Source: Rhizophagus sp. LPA8_4_AMF
Lineage: Eukaryota > Glomeromycota > Glomeromycetes > Glomerales > Glomeraceae
Length of the DNA: 56,637 bases
Direction of reading: 5' to 3'
Assembly: GCA_021464525.1 (NCBI GenBank)
Contig: JADRCO010000082.1
Location: 1 to 56,637 of the forward strand
Position 1 is the first letter of the stretch; every line of letters begins with the position of its first letter. The notes below the pieces were generated by a model. It did no database searches. It was not told the DNA's origin and was given only the letters and a program-made list of their open reading frames with translations. Made by a program: the position numbers and the translations under genes. Positions 12,457 through 23,968 of this stretch are shown piece by piece.

Positions 12457-12649
12457 ATTGTATTATATTATTAATACTAAAAGAAGATTATATTAACACT
12501 AAAATTATAATTAATAAATTTGTTTTTTTTTTTATCTACAAATTATAAACAAATTAAAAAATTGGTCAAGGAAAAACTGCCAGAGAGATTCCAAAAATAT
12601 ATTTTTTTAAAAACTACAAAATATTTTAAAACTACAAATTATAAATTCA

Positions 12650-12860
12650 GGGGCAATAAAATGAAAAGGATAATTTTAAAGGAAAGGAGTAGACCAATTA
12701 TGGTAATATTAGTTAAGAGAGAAGGAAATCCTTCACTCTATAAGTGAGGAAAGAAAGTAAGGATATGATGGAAGGAGGTAAGAGAGAATGAAAGTTTATT
12801 AGAGGAAAAGGGGGGAAAGAGGGGAAAAGAGAACAAAAATAAAAAAAAAAAAAAAAAAAA
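12650..12860 (-). promoter_or_regulatory. Pyrimidine-rich upstream tract of chitin synthase
   Basis: About 200 bases upstream of the chitin synthase ATG the plus strand becomes strongly purine-rich (GGAAAGGAG, GGAGGTAAGAG, GGGGGGAAAGAGG) and ends in a run of A at about 12838-12860. On the gene's strand this is a CT-rich block. Such blocks are common in promoters of strongly expressed fungal genes; the promoter role is inferred from position and composition. Confidence 0.4.
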
Positions 12861-15570
12861 TCCGGCCGATTAATTTGCATGATAATAATTATTATTTTGT
12901 GTCACAAATTATTTTCTTTTTCGTATTAGGATTATAACCGAACGTCCTAATTCGGCAATAAACGACCTTGTTGTTTAATTGTGAAGACCTAAAAACGGTT
13001 AAAATGCATAATTCTAGATATACATACATATTCCCACTTTAATCTTATTCGGCTTATACTGTTTATATTAATTTTTATTAAAAAAGTATCACTTAAATTA
13101 AATGAACGTCTTACAGAGTTTCACTAAGACGAAAAATGATTCTGGAGTTTTCGGAGTTTTTAATGAGTTTGATAAATGCATTTTTTTTTTTTATAAAATG
13201 AATATTTTTTTTAAAAAAAAATTATAAATAATTAATTTATACTGTAACTTGGATATATTATTTATTTATCAAATATTTAAAAAAAAGGATTTTTCTGAAA
13301 AGAATTATACCTCACGCACATAAAATTAATTTATTTTTGTAATACATTAATGAGTGAGATCATTGGTCTTGGCTTTGGTAATTTTAAACTGTTGACCAAC
13401 GTTGATATAATTTCATGAGATGATTTCTCGATAAAAAAAATCAGGTGATGAATGCAAACTCTGCATCAAGAATTACTGTATTAGGGAATGCCAAAATAAT
13501 TAATTAGTCAAATTCTATTACAAATCTTTTATTTTTCCTAATTGAAGAACTAATCATCAAAATTCATACATTCACGGTATTAAAATTTGTTTCTCGGTAA
13601 AAAAAATGTATTACATTTACGCTTAGTTGCATCAATATTTCCAAATTGCGCAACATTAATAAAGTTTAGCATGCATGTTAGATACAACTGTTTGTTTAGG
13701 TTCATGTGGTTACGAAATTGCTTTTCCTAATAAGATTGAAAAGGTGAGTTCGTTTCGTGGCACAGTATTAAAAGTATTGAAAGGTATTAACGTATTATCC
13801 GGCATAAATGATAAAACAAGGGTACAATGAAACAAACAATAAAAAAGCATGTTACAGTATATAATGTTGCGCAAATTAAGGTTTAATGTGATAAATTTAA
13901 TTGGGTAGATCTGCTTGCATAGCTGTCCTATAGTTCGAGTTTTGACCATAACTGATCTTAATTGGTACAATCCGCCTTCATGGTTTTACATGGTCTAACT
14001 ATTTTAATTGATGAATACTTTTTTAATTTAGGTTGATTCAAATTTTCTAATTTTTTTCAAATGCGTTTAGGGGGAATCCCCGTGATCCCATGTTGTAGAA
14101 TTATAGTTTAATTAGTTTAATTCTAGAAATCCTCGGTTCTGAAAAGACGAGTAAGATAGCGTAACCAATTATAAAGACCACAGCCTGGAAAGTTATGAGA
14201 TATTTTTAGTTTTTTTTGTTTGTTCTTTCTTTAAATTCCTCTTTTTCTTTTAATTACAGTTCAAATATGGCAATTAATATACAATCTGAAAAGTACGCTT
14301 CTTACTTGGGTTTTTTTTTTTTTAAAAAAAAAAAAGTTGGCATCCTTTTATCAATTTCATCTTTTATATGAAATTCTTATGAATTTAAAGGGTAAGCTAT
14401 TAAGTATTTCATTTTAAATTTATTTCTTTATATTAACACTTTATTCGAATAAACTAAATAAATGAGTGTAATTTTACAGGATGAGCGGTAATAAACAACG
14501 TATTACACATGGGCGAATTAACATAGTAATTAGGTAATACATGCCGAATTAATTTAGTGCCGAATTGCACCAAATTTGGTCATTTCGGCAATTTGTGATG
14601 TAACATATTATACCACTGTAGTATTTCTAATTTTAACACCATGCAAGTCACGTGAAGGTTATCTATGAGGTGAGTTGGTATAAATATAAGAATCTCCTGT
14701 TTTTAATTTGAAACTATTAAAATAGTAATTTTAAAAAATAAAAATAATACCAATAATTTTTAGTTTATATTTAATATTGTTATATGGTAACAAAATAATT
14801 TTATATAGTATACGATATGTGAATTTTTTTAAAAATATTATTATAGATGATTTTAATACTTTATTTAACAAAGGTAAAAATTACCAGAAGTAATTTTTTT
14901 TTTAACAATATTGTATAATTTGTATTCTTCATCATAAATTTATTATATAAAATGTGTACGCTGCGCCTCTTTAAAAGTGTTCTTATTCCCCCTCAAAAAT
15001 CATTCGATTAATTTCACCAAGTTTGATTGTCATTACTTTGGTACAAAAAGGAGATCAAAAGTACACTTATCACTTTATTTTTATTTATTTTTGCGGGGAA
15101 TGTGGATTTGTTCATAATAAGTCTTCAATTAATCTCAGGTCATAAAGGCAAAAGGATAAATAATATTATCGATTTTTGTAGGTAATAAGGCAATCATTGT
15201 TTAAAATAGAAGTTATAATGAAAAATCACCAATAATAAATTTCTAACATATATAAAATTGTCATACATATGATAATTCCCACAAAAAAGCATCCGTTAAA
15301 AGGTAATATTAATTTAATAAAGACTTTTTTCAAAAAAAGTTTCATATTTTTCATATTGCAAAAAAAAGGTATTGATTGTCATTTAAATCGTATGATATAA
15401 CAAGCCAAACTTTTATCATCACGCGGGAATTGAACCATTTTTTATAAAAGAGTCGATTCTTTAGGAAAGATCAATAATTTTATCCCTTTCACAAAAAAAA
15501 AAAGAATTGCTTTAATAATTAACGTTAAAAAAAATTAAATTCTCTTTTTTATAAAACAAATCAATTGAAT
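12861..15570. other. Gene-poor spacer of 2.7 kb
   Basis: I find no gene that I can support. Short open frames here (for example 13710-13970 on the minus strand) lack a start context, splice partners or recognisable motifs. There is an isolated E-box CACGTG at 14649-14654 followed by a TATA-like TATAAATATAAG at about 14679, with no gene directly downstream. The last 100 bases belong to the promoter and leader of the secreted gene at 15571. Confidence 0.5.
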
Positions 15571-16074
15571 ATGTCTCTATTAAAAATGAAAATCTTCGTA
15601 ATTTCAGCTATTATTGCAATTTTGGCTTTGGCCACCCTTTCTTCCTCTTTAGTTATTAGAAAAGAAAATTCAAATGATATTGCCACAATTCGTAAAGCTA
15701 ATGCTGATGATGCCGTAAAATTACAAAAGAAATTTGCATCATTTACCCCGGATAAAGATTGTGAAGTTAATGATTTAGCCTGTATTAATAAAGAGTTTGC
15801 TATGTGTGCTCAAGTATTAGAAGGTGATAAAATTGTCAATAAATACCAACTTTTCCCTTGTGGTGTTACTTTGGAATGTTTCGTTTTACCTTTAGTTCTT
15901 AAACGTGGCACTTCCATCACTTGTAGTAAGTAACAAAAATCTTAATTCGTTTAATTTCTTTTTTTAGTCAGATGATTGTAATTAATTCTAATAAAATATT
16001 ATTATTTGCTTTTATTAATAGCAACCCCAAAAGACCGTGATGCCCGTCTTTTTCAAGCACGCCATAACTTATAA
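15571..16074 (+). CDS. Small secreted CBM19-like cysteine-rich protein
   Basis: Two exons, 15571-15925 and 16022-16074, 135 residues, intron of phase 1. The frame can be opened from a TTG at 15565, but the first ATG is at 15571 and is directly followed by a signal peptide (hydrophobic residues 8-26, ending LATLSSS). The mature part has six cysteines (64, 71, 79, 97, 103, 118). Its pattern C-x6-C-x7-C, then FPCG-x5-CF-LPL and KRGTSITC matches fungal carbohydrate-binding family 19 domains, which are found in chitinases and bind chitin. There is no catalytic domain. A secreted lone chitin-binding domain in a symbiotic fungus could coat or mask wall chitin, which is inference. Confidence is high for the gene and moderate for CBM19. 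Confidence 0.82.
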
Positions 16075-16991
16075 GTGTTAACTAAACACAAAAATTTCAA
16101 TTATTATATTAAATTACAATGTATTATATATTTTAATAATTTATTGAATTAATCATTTTTACTTAAATTTATTATATCACAAAATAAAATATAACATTCA
16201 CGAAATATGAATTCTTAAAAATTGAAAATAAAGTGCAAGAGAACGTGTGAAACCGGAATAATAAATAATTTTACTTCAATGCGAAGTTAAACGAACTTCA
16301 TTGCAATAATTTTACTTTGGTGCGAAGTTAAACTTCCTAACGATAAATTCTATAATCAATTTTACTGGGAATCATTCATAATATTCATAAAAATGAAAAC
16401 TAATGCTCTAAATTTCATTTCATTTTGTTTTGATAAAATTTCGAGTAAAATTCTTTTACGGCATATCGATATTTTGTACGAAATCTAAATTATCGATCTT
16501 GTAGACCAAAATCAAACCATGTCCAAATCGTCCCATCGGCCCAAATTAGGTCAGTTTGGTCTACAACATCGACATGAATTTTACTAGCAAAAAAAAAAAA
16601 TCACGTGTTCTACAAGTGGACGATTGAGATAATTTTCGATTTTTAACGGTGAAATATTTAATTTATTAAACTTATTTAATTTTTTAGATGAATACTAAAT
16701 TCACTAGAAAAAAAAGTAGATATTCCAATTTATCTAAAATCTCTCGTAAAAAAAATGCCAATATAAAAAAGAACCTTTACTAATTAAATTATTTTTGGAG
16801 CCGACAGCGTACGTATCTTAGTATACAATAATATACTAACGACCATCTAGGTACTTTTTTATAATAATTCCTTTTTATTGGATAGTTAAAATTATAAATT
16901 TATATAATAAATTTAACGAAATTTCTTTAATTTAATAATGAAATTCAAAATTCTAAAGATAGCAATTCCTTTCATTTAATAATAATCATCT
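16075..16991. other. Intergenic, tail to tail, with a foldback repeat
   Basis: A 917-base spacer between the 3' ends of the secreted gene and the kinase. Around 16265-16335 there is a local imperfect repeat of GCGAAGTTAAAC. A foldback repeat is listed separately. No open frame is supported. Confidence 0.5.
16499..16566. repeat. Foldback repeat with perfect 12-bp arms
   Basis: TTGTAGACCAAA at 16499-16510 is the exact reverse complement of TTTGGTCTACAA at 16555-16566, leaving a 44-base loop. This could be a small MITE-like element or a hairpin; I see no clear target-site duplication. Confidence 0.65.
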
Positions 16992-18826
16992 TCAAATCAT
17001 ATAATTTTCTAATAAAAATAAGAATAATGATGGTAAGTAAGAAATACAACTTTCTTTTTTTCGTAATTCGTATATAGATGATATATATATATATTTTTAT
17101 ACATACCTAAAGAGTCAATAACCATTATTTCATCAATATTATCATCTACAATTTTATCACTTAATTCATTTTGTGCCATAATTTCATTTACTTTATTTGT
17201 AGAATCTATCTTCCTACTATAATAATAAGATTCGGGATGACAAATTACTTCTGAATCATTTTCTAATCAAATATTAATTTTTTTTATTATTAATAAATAA
17301 AATAAATATATTCTGAAATAAAGAAAAAAAAAAAAACTTTTATACCTGGAACTGATATTCTTTTTTCTTCATCTAATTCGATTGGAAATTTTTTGGACCA
17401 TTTTTCAAATATTATTGATAATTCATTTGCTGTTGGTCTTTTATTAGGATCATTACTCCAACATCTATTCATTAATTTTACATATTCAGGCATAGTTCCT
17501 TTCACGATTTCTGGTCTAATACCTTCACAAATATCCAATGATAAATTCAAATCATGATTAATATTATGAAATGCAGGAATCCCTGATACCATTTCCCACA
17601 TAATAATACCAAAACTATAAATATCCGCAGCTTTTGTATATGGGTTACCACGTAAAACTTCAGGTGCTATATAAGGAAGAATACCAAATACATCATCACT
17701 TGCAACAGATTCAACAGGTCTGCATAATCCAAAATCACTAATTAATCCATGTTCATAATTAAAAAAGAGAATATTCCCATTATGAAAATCTCCATGAACT
17801 AAATCTAATTTATGAATAGCGTTAAGTTGTCTTGAAATATGAAACAAATTAGTAAATTTGTCATTTGGATTATATTTTTTAATTTTTATGTTACTTTTTA
17901 AACTACCGAGTGGCGCAAGAAACATTATGATCATATAATTTAATGTATCAGGATCCTGTGTTATACCAACTATTTGAATAAATCCCGCCATATCATTCAT
18001 TGATTTATGAATACCTTTTAACCATTTTTCCCACTAAATAAATAATAAATATTATTATTATTACTCATTTTTAATATTTTCATAAAAAGAAAGTTAATAT
18101 TTTGTTTACCTCATATAAAAAATCTTCACTCATATTGGACGAATTATCTAAGCTTTTAAGCACTACGGGAATACCATTATCAGGATCATCAGGATCATCA
18201 CTAAGATGAACTTGTCTATACCATTGTTGATTTTCATAATCCCATTTTTCTATCGCACCGTCCAACCATATTGCTTTAAATACCGTACTAAATCCACCTT
18301 GAGCTAAAAATTTAATATCTTTAAATCGATTATATGGAATCCATTCCATAACTTCATTATTATTTCTTGCTCGTAATTGACTTTTTTGAATAAAATTATC
18401 AATAAATTTATTTCCACTCGTCCAATTTGAAAAATCTTTTTGAAATCTTTGAGAATTACATTCTTGACACCAATCTTTATACGTATTTGTTTTACCACAT
18501 TCCAAACAATTATCAAATAATTTAAACATGTTAGACATTTCGTATGGTTCTATTCCCTTTGAATTAAAATTTCCATTCTTTTTATAATAATCTATAATTA
18601 CATCTTTATTTAATTTTCCAATTGTAAACTCATTAGAATAACTATCAATTATTTTTTCCATTTGTTTAATAATATCATCATCTTTTTTATTATTAATGAT
18701 TTTATCATTTGTTGAAATGTTAACGTTAATATTATCATTTTTATCATGTTTATCATTTTTTGGAATTTTAGATGAACTTTTCTTTTTAAATAAAATTTTA
18801 AATATATTATTTTTTAAGATTTTCAT
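16992..18826 (-). CDS. Protein kinase with zinc-ribbon leader
   Basis: Four exons on the minus strand: 18826-18110, 18033-17346, 17262-17107 and 17008-16992, giving 525 residues; the tiny last exon is the least certain. The N-terminus is basic. A C-x2-C-x9-C-x2-C zinc ribbon (Cys 107, 110, 120, 123) precedes KDFSNWTSGN. The kinase domain follows: glycine loop AQGGFSTVF (about 175-183), lysine K224 in VVLKSL, catalytic loop HGDFHNGN (from H319; Asp 321), SDFG (DFG at 339), APE in IAPEVL, and the WSNDPNKRP motif. All key catalytic residues are present, so it should be active on Ser/Thr or Tyr. HRD is replaced by HGD, as in a large Rhizophagus kinase clade I know from memory. The C-terminus after 470 is acidic and disordered. 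Substrate is unknown. Confidence 0.88.
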
Positions 18827-19431
18827 AATGATAAATGAATAAATTGAAAACTTTTTAAGAAAAAAAAAAAAAAATAGGCGAACAAATAAATATATTGTTT
18901 TGCAAATATCCTAACCGGTTTTGTTTTTTGATTTGGCTCTTTGTATAACATCATACCTATACCTAGAATATCGTGACATTATTCAAGTTTAAATTAATTG
19001 TGAATCTCGGACAAATCCCCGATAGACATTTTGGTAGTACGTAATGTCGTCCAGCGGTACCGACAAAAATTTCTCAATCACGTGATCATGAAATTTTTGT
19101 CGGCTGCTATTTGCTGAGCCTAGTTAAGAATCTATTACATAATTTCTATTAACTTATTCAGGAATCGAAATCAGAAATATCATATACTTTACATTGTAAA
19201 TAAACATTTGAAAAAATTCAAGCGAATTAGCGAAAAACATTTTGAAAGTCAAATGTTCCTTTACGTATATTTCATTTGTAACGAAAAAAGATAGTTTATT
19301 AGCTAAGTAATAAAATGAATACATAATCCCAGATACAAAATCACTAAAAATTAATTATCTGTTCAAAATAAATGTGTAATAATATTTATCAAGAATCGAT
19401 CATTTGCTCAATAATCCATTGAAAAATAAAT
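18827..19431. other. Intergenic with a near-perfect palindrome
   Basis: A 605-base spacer upstream of the kinase and downstream of the zinc-finger gene. Apart from the palindrome at 19060-19103 it is AT-rich and I see no gene in it. Confidence 0.5.
19060..19103. repeat. 44-bp palindrome centred on CACGTG
   Basis: The arms CCGACAAAAATTTC (left) and GAAATTTTTGTCGG (right) match exactly, and the inner part is also nearly symmetric around CACGTG at 19079-19084. In all 19 of 22 half-site positions pair. Confidence 0.8.
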
Positions 19432-20898
19432 TTAGGACCCGGCACATTTAATAACTATACCACTTCTATCTACTTGACAGAAATAACATCTATTTCTCTT
19501 GGCAAAATTGTGTTGAAAACATTTATTACAGAACCAATCTCCTTTCTTAATTGCATAATTAGACTCAATTGTTTGATATTGAGGTTGATAATATCCACCA
19601 AAAGAACTGTCATAATATGGTCCATATCCAACATAATTATTAATAGGATTATAATATCCATAAGAAGGATATACTTGATGGTTATATAATGACGTTAAAT
19701 ATGGTGTCAATACATTTTTTTTTCGGTAATTATCTATCACATTCTCTTCCTTTACTATTGATTCATATAAAGAAGACTTGTCAGTCTGCTCCTCGCTGGT
19801 TTGCGAAAAAGAATCTGAAGAAGTGGTTAAATGCTCATCATCTTGTAATTGTAGTTCATCATCCTGCAAATTATTCGTATTAGTACCATTTTGGAAATTA
19901 GAAGGAAAGCCATTCAACTGTAAACCAACATCTTGTGTTTCAGAATTTATATCAGTCAAAGATAAATTACTAGTAGGTGTTTCAGAGGTTGAAGAATTGG
20001 TTATTGCACAAGCGGAAAAACGCGTTTTAGGTAATTTCACAATAGGTGAAGAAACCTTTTCAAAGTTTTGCGAATCAATAGTAGTAATCAACTGTATTTC
20101 ATTTTGTGGAGAATTGGAAGAAGAAACATTTAATTGATCTTGCGGTTCAGAGATTATATTAGATAAAGTTGAGTTATCGGTGTGTGTGGTGTGTGTGGTG
20201 TGTGTTTCAATGACAGAAGAGTTGGCCACTGTATAAGTAAAAAATTGTGATTTTGGTAATCTCACGATAGGAGTAGTCACTTCTAATTCTTGTAAATCAA
20301 TAATAGAACTAGTCAAATATATTTCATTCTGTATAGAAGTAGTATCCAACTGTAATTCAATTTCTTGCGAATTTGAGATTGTATCAGCCAAAGTCAAATT
20401 ACCAGTATGTGTTTTAGAGACAGAGGAGTTGTTTATTGCATAATTAAGAAAATATGATTTAGGTAATTTCACAATAGGTGAAGAAATCTCTCCAAGATCT
20501 CGTGAATCAGCAATAGTATTAGTAAGAAATATTTCATTTTCTGAGGAAAGATAAGAAGAAATATTCAAGTGTAATTCAATATCAGTCAAGGATGAATTAC
20601 TACTATGTAATTTAAAGTTTGTTACTGCGCAAGTAAGAAATCGCGTATTAGGTAATTTGATAATAGGCGTAGAAATCTCTTCAGTGAAAGGATTAGGAAA
20701 TGACTTAGTTTGTGAGAAAGAGTCTACTTTTGGGCTTTCATATTGAACATCATGAAATTCTTCTATTTCATTTACGGTGAGCACAACGTTCTCGAACTCT
20801 TCAAGTAATTCAATCCTAATAATAATGGGGTCTTGTTTAGTTGCTTTCCTAAATAAGACCTTCCTTAGAAGAGGAATGGAATAAAACAAAATTTTCAT
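19432..20898 (-). CDS. Four-repeat protein with C-terminal RanBP2 zinc finger
   Basis: Single exon of 488 residues. At the C-terminus (453-474) GDWFCNKC...NFAKRNRCYFC fits the RanBP2-type zinc finger W-x-C-x2-C-x3-N-x6-C-x2-C (W455, C457, C460, N464, C471, C474). Fingers of this type usually bind single-stranded RNA or ubiquitin. A Tyr/Gly/Asn/Pro-rich stretch (400-445) precedes it. The first 310 residues carry four copies of a repeat with core (S/T)-P-I-(V/I)-(K/R)-L-P-(K/N)-(T/S)-x-F, at about 78, 140, 209 and 284, each followed by an aliphatic-Asn-Ser stretch; spacing is about 60-75 residues. I do not recognise this repeat. Between repeats the protein is Ser/Thr/Asn-rich and likely disordered. 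RNA binding is plausible from the finger; the repeat's role is unknown. Confidence 0.82.
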   Translation of the reverse strand: MKILFYSIPLLRKVLFRKATKQDPIIIRIELLEEFENVVLTVNEIEEFHDVQYESPKVDSFSQTKSFPNPFTEEISTPIIKLPNTRFLTCAVTNFKLHSSNSSLTDIELHLNISSYLSSENEIFLTNTIADSRDLGEISSPIVKLPKSYFLNYAINNSSVSKTHTGNLTLADTISNSQEIELQLDTTSIQNEIYLTSSIIDLQELEVTTPIVRLPKSQFFTYTVANSSVIETHTTHTTHTDNSTLSNIISEPQDQLNVSSSNSPQNEIQLITTIDSQNFEKVSSPIVKLPKTRFSACAITNSSTSETPTSNLSLTDINSETQDVGLQLNGFPSNFQNGTNTNNLQDDELQLQDDEHLTTSSDSFSQTSEEQTDKSSLYESIVKEENVIDNYRKKNVLTPYLTSLYNHQVYPSYGYYNPINNYVGYGPYYDSSFGGYYQPQYQTIESNYAIKKGDWFCNKCFQHNFAKRNRCYFCQVDRSGIVIKCAGS

Positions 20899-21685
20899 TT
20901 GAGATTTCCTTTTTTTTTTTTTTTTTTAGATACTCCGATTAAAAAAAAAAAAAGTAATTAATCGATAATAAAGAAGAAACAAGAAAATCTGAAACCGAAT
21001 TATATTTATACAATTATTTAACGTGAGGTAAATTACTATTTTGGCTATGTTCCGCATTAAATAACAATAAAACTTTGTACTACAACGATTTAGAGTTATA
21101 CTTATTTATGTAATAGATGTGATGAAATTTTCGTGTCAGCGTATTTGATTGATAAGTACTTATAAGCACTTAAGGTAACGGATGACATCATATTTTACAT
21201 GCTGCGGGCGATATTTTAAGAAAGTTAGCATGTGTTCATCAATTCTGCCGATCGAAAGAAAAATTGAATTCTGCACTAGACAAGTCGTAGGATAAGCCAA
21301 TCTTAAAACACGAATTATCGTTTTTGGATTACAAGTCAAAAAATATGGGTACAAACACATTATTTTATATAAAATGTTCAAATCATCGACATCTAAGGTA
21401 ACTGATGCAACATCTTTATTTATTATAACTGAAAAAATAAAAAAAAAAGAATTTGCACTATATCTATATACTGATCGCTATTCAATGAATAGATTTTTTT
21501 TTTTTTACTTATTTACAATACATCGTTTTATAACTAGAAAAAAGTTCGATTGATAAAGTTCGATTGATAAAGTAAAGTTCGATTTATATAAAGTTCGATT
21601 GATAGAGTTCTGATTTACAATATTCTCCTTGCACATACTAAGATAATTTTTTTAATATACTATTAAGGAGACACTATGCCAATGA
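20899..21685. other. Intergenic, 787 bases
   Basis: Lies upstream of the zinc-finger gene and downstream of the FYVE gene. It starts with long A/T runs (20908-20954). A 73-codon minus-strand frame at 21160-21381 has no motif or splice context and I do not accept it. A short tandem repeat at 21541-21616 is listed separately. Confidence 0.5.
21541..21616. repeat. 14-bp tandem repeat (AAAGTTCGATTGAT)
   Basis: About five units: two exact copies at 21541 and 21555, a diverged copy around 21574, an exact copy at 21590 and a degenerate one reaching 21616. Confidence 0.8.
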
Positions 21686-23017
21686 TCACGACCGAAACCA
21701 ATCTTTTTCATCCAACTCGAAAAATTTATGACAATTTATACAAATTCTTTCACGCACAGGTTCGCTTACGTAATTGTTGTCGTCATTATCATTCACTGTC
21801 AAAGAATCATCATCATTATAGATCAGATCACATGTACAATTATTAAAATCGACAAGTGAACTAGAATCTGAGTTATAATCTGAAAAATTCGTAACAGAAT
21901 ATTCATCACTCATATCACCTATATTATTTTCATCAAATTCTTCATCAAATTCTTGTTCGGGCTCATATTGATCTTGTTCATAATCATAATCTTGGCATAA
22001 TCCGTAGTCAAATTCATAGTCAAATTCATGCCTTTGATTTTGTTGTTGATAGTCCAGGTATTGATCTTGTTCTAGACCATAATGTCTTTGTTCTCGTTCA
22101 TGATCGAACTCTTCATGATCAAGATAATTATATTCGAATCCATCGAATTCAAATCCTCCCGAGTTACGATTATATTTTATGTTTTTATTTGAAGTCGTAA
22201 CGGCTACATATTGTGCTGGGATCGCAAGAATTGGATCAAGAAGTGTTCTACCAGACGAACATGATGAACAATATATGTCGCCACATCTAAAAAAAAAGGC
22301 ACAAGAATTCTATTAGAAATAGGATAAAAAAATTTTAAACAAAAGAAAAAATGAAACCTCACATTCTACAATGATGTTTTCTAAAAAACATTGTGAATTT
22401 TCGATTACAAAAGCTACAGCATTTTGTCGTATTATCTTCCTAATAAATAAACAAAAAAAAACTCATTGAAAAAGGAAAACTTTATAGCAGTTAAAAAAAA
22501 AGCTGTACATTATTTAAGAAATTACCTTCCAATGATCTTTCACTATTCTATTTCTTGTCATTATCTTAAATACGTCAATCTTTCCCACAAATTTAAAGCA
22601 AATCTTCTTTATTTCTTCAAACAAATTTTTCTTCTGGTCTTTCTGCGCCACCTTGGAAGGTGTCGTATCGTTAGATACTGCTACCCTTTCTAAAAGGTCT
22701 TTTTGCTGTTGACGAATATTAATATTCTCTTCCGTCCTTGAAGTGATAGAATTGTTTAATAAATCACATGATGAAACGTTTTTGTTCTCTTGTATATAAT
22801 GTCGATGTTGTTTTAGGGAACTTGAGTGAGAAGGAAAGACAATTTCTTGATAATTTGTTTTATGTTGTTCATTTAGGGATAAAAAATTTGTAGGACGCGT
22901 ATTTGAAATGTTTTTATTAGTTTCAACATTTTCAATATAGTTTTCTGTACATTTTTGTGGATGAACTTTAATTTTTCGGTTTAATAAACGATGCGAATAT
23001 AACATTGAGAGGTCCAT
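21686..23017 (-). CDS. FYVE zinc finger protein with acidic insert
   Basis: Three exons on the minus strand: 23017-22526, 22439-22363 and 22286-21686, giving 389 residues. The frame is open upstream of 23017, but the ATG there is the first one giving a typical hydrophilic N-terminus. A FYVE finger spans the exons: WKED (163-166, the WxxD motif), C172-x2-C175, RKHHCRICG (184-192, the PI3P-binding basic motif) and C196-x2-C199. FYVE domains bind phosphatidylinositol 3-phosphate on endosomes. The fourth ligand pair and its RVC-like motif (ERICINCHKFF; C372, C375) come only after about 170 residues rich in Asp, Glu, Tyr, Gln and Asn; in ordinary FYVE domains this gap is about 15-30 residues. All eight ligands and the PI3P motifs are kept, so membrane targeting to endosomes is likely. 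Confidence 0.85.
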
Positions 23018-23968
23018 AATAATTAAAGTTGAGTGAAAGGGGGGAAGAGAAAATTTTTCAGTATGAAATATTATGGAAAATTGGAAAGCTCTGCATGAAA
23101 TGCATAAAAAGCATGAAAGGAAAGTTTTTTGAATTATAATAAGTAGATAACTCGTGTGCGAAAAAAACAAATCATTACAGGTTTATTTTTATAATAGATA
23201 CTAATAATATCAAATTTACCTAATTTGTATATGATTTTCAATTTGTTTATACCGGAGTTTTATATGAAACACGTGACAGATGAATTTTATCCGTCAAACA
23301 TTTGCCTTTGAAAGTTTAGTCAATTTACCATTGAATGTGAAAGAAAATTTTTTTCCTTTGTGGTATAAAATAAGTTGAATGATGTTTGTGTTACTGAAAA
23401 GTAATACTTTATTAATATTTTTCCAAATCATTGATATTATTATTTTGATTCATACAATCCTTTTTTTTTCTAGATTGTGAAAAAATTTGCTGCTAATCTG
23501 ATGACGAATAATATATTTGGTTACATTAAAGAAATACTTCTTATATCGCGGTATAAAAAATATGTAATATATATATATGTATATATTTTCATTATCTTTA
23601 AAAAAAGTATCAATAACAAAGATGTCCAATTATTTATGTAAATAAAATAAATAAAAAATATTTATATGTAAGTTTAAATATAAACGTATATTTAAAAAAG
23701 AGTACTTAATTTGTATGTATTATTAAAAAATACAAATATACAAAACGCCCCAACGGGATATTTTTAATGATCTAATCATTATTTAGAATTCTACCCGATA
23801 TATTATATCCGTATATCCGTATATCCGTGGTAAATAAAATGATGTATTGTCAACTAAAGATAAACACTGCGCCGTTATCATGTACGAATGTGATTTTTTT
23901 ATTTAATTTAAACAATTTTAGTTCAACAAAAAATTTACGTAAAACAAATAAGAATCTAAACATTTTTA
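23018..23968. other. Intergenic, 951 bases
   Basis: Includes the promoter of the FYVE gene. An E-box CACGTG is at 23270-23275. There is a TA-rich simple stretch at about 23560-23590 and a threefold repeat of (G)TATATCC near 23805-23830. I see no gene. Confidence 0.5.

Noticed and set aside
12520..12747. 75-codon plus-strand frame in the chitin synthase upstream region
   Set aside because: It lies in the purine-rich promoter tract, and its Lys/Arg-rich translation follows from base composition.
13710..13970. 86-codon minus-strand frame
   Set aside because: No motif, no signal peptide, no splice context, and the surrounding DNA shows no other coding exon. The plus strand is also open over part of it.
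15424..15440. tRNA B-box-like GGTTCAATTCCC on the minus strand
   Set aside because: No A-box at a suitable distance and no cloverleaf; I do not call a tRNA.
21160..21381. 73-codon minus-strand frame upstream of the zinc-finger gene
   Set aside because: No recognisable domain and no partner exon; likely chance in a stretch that is less AT-rich than average.
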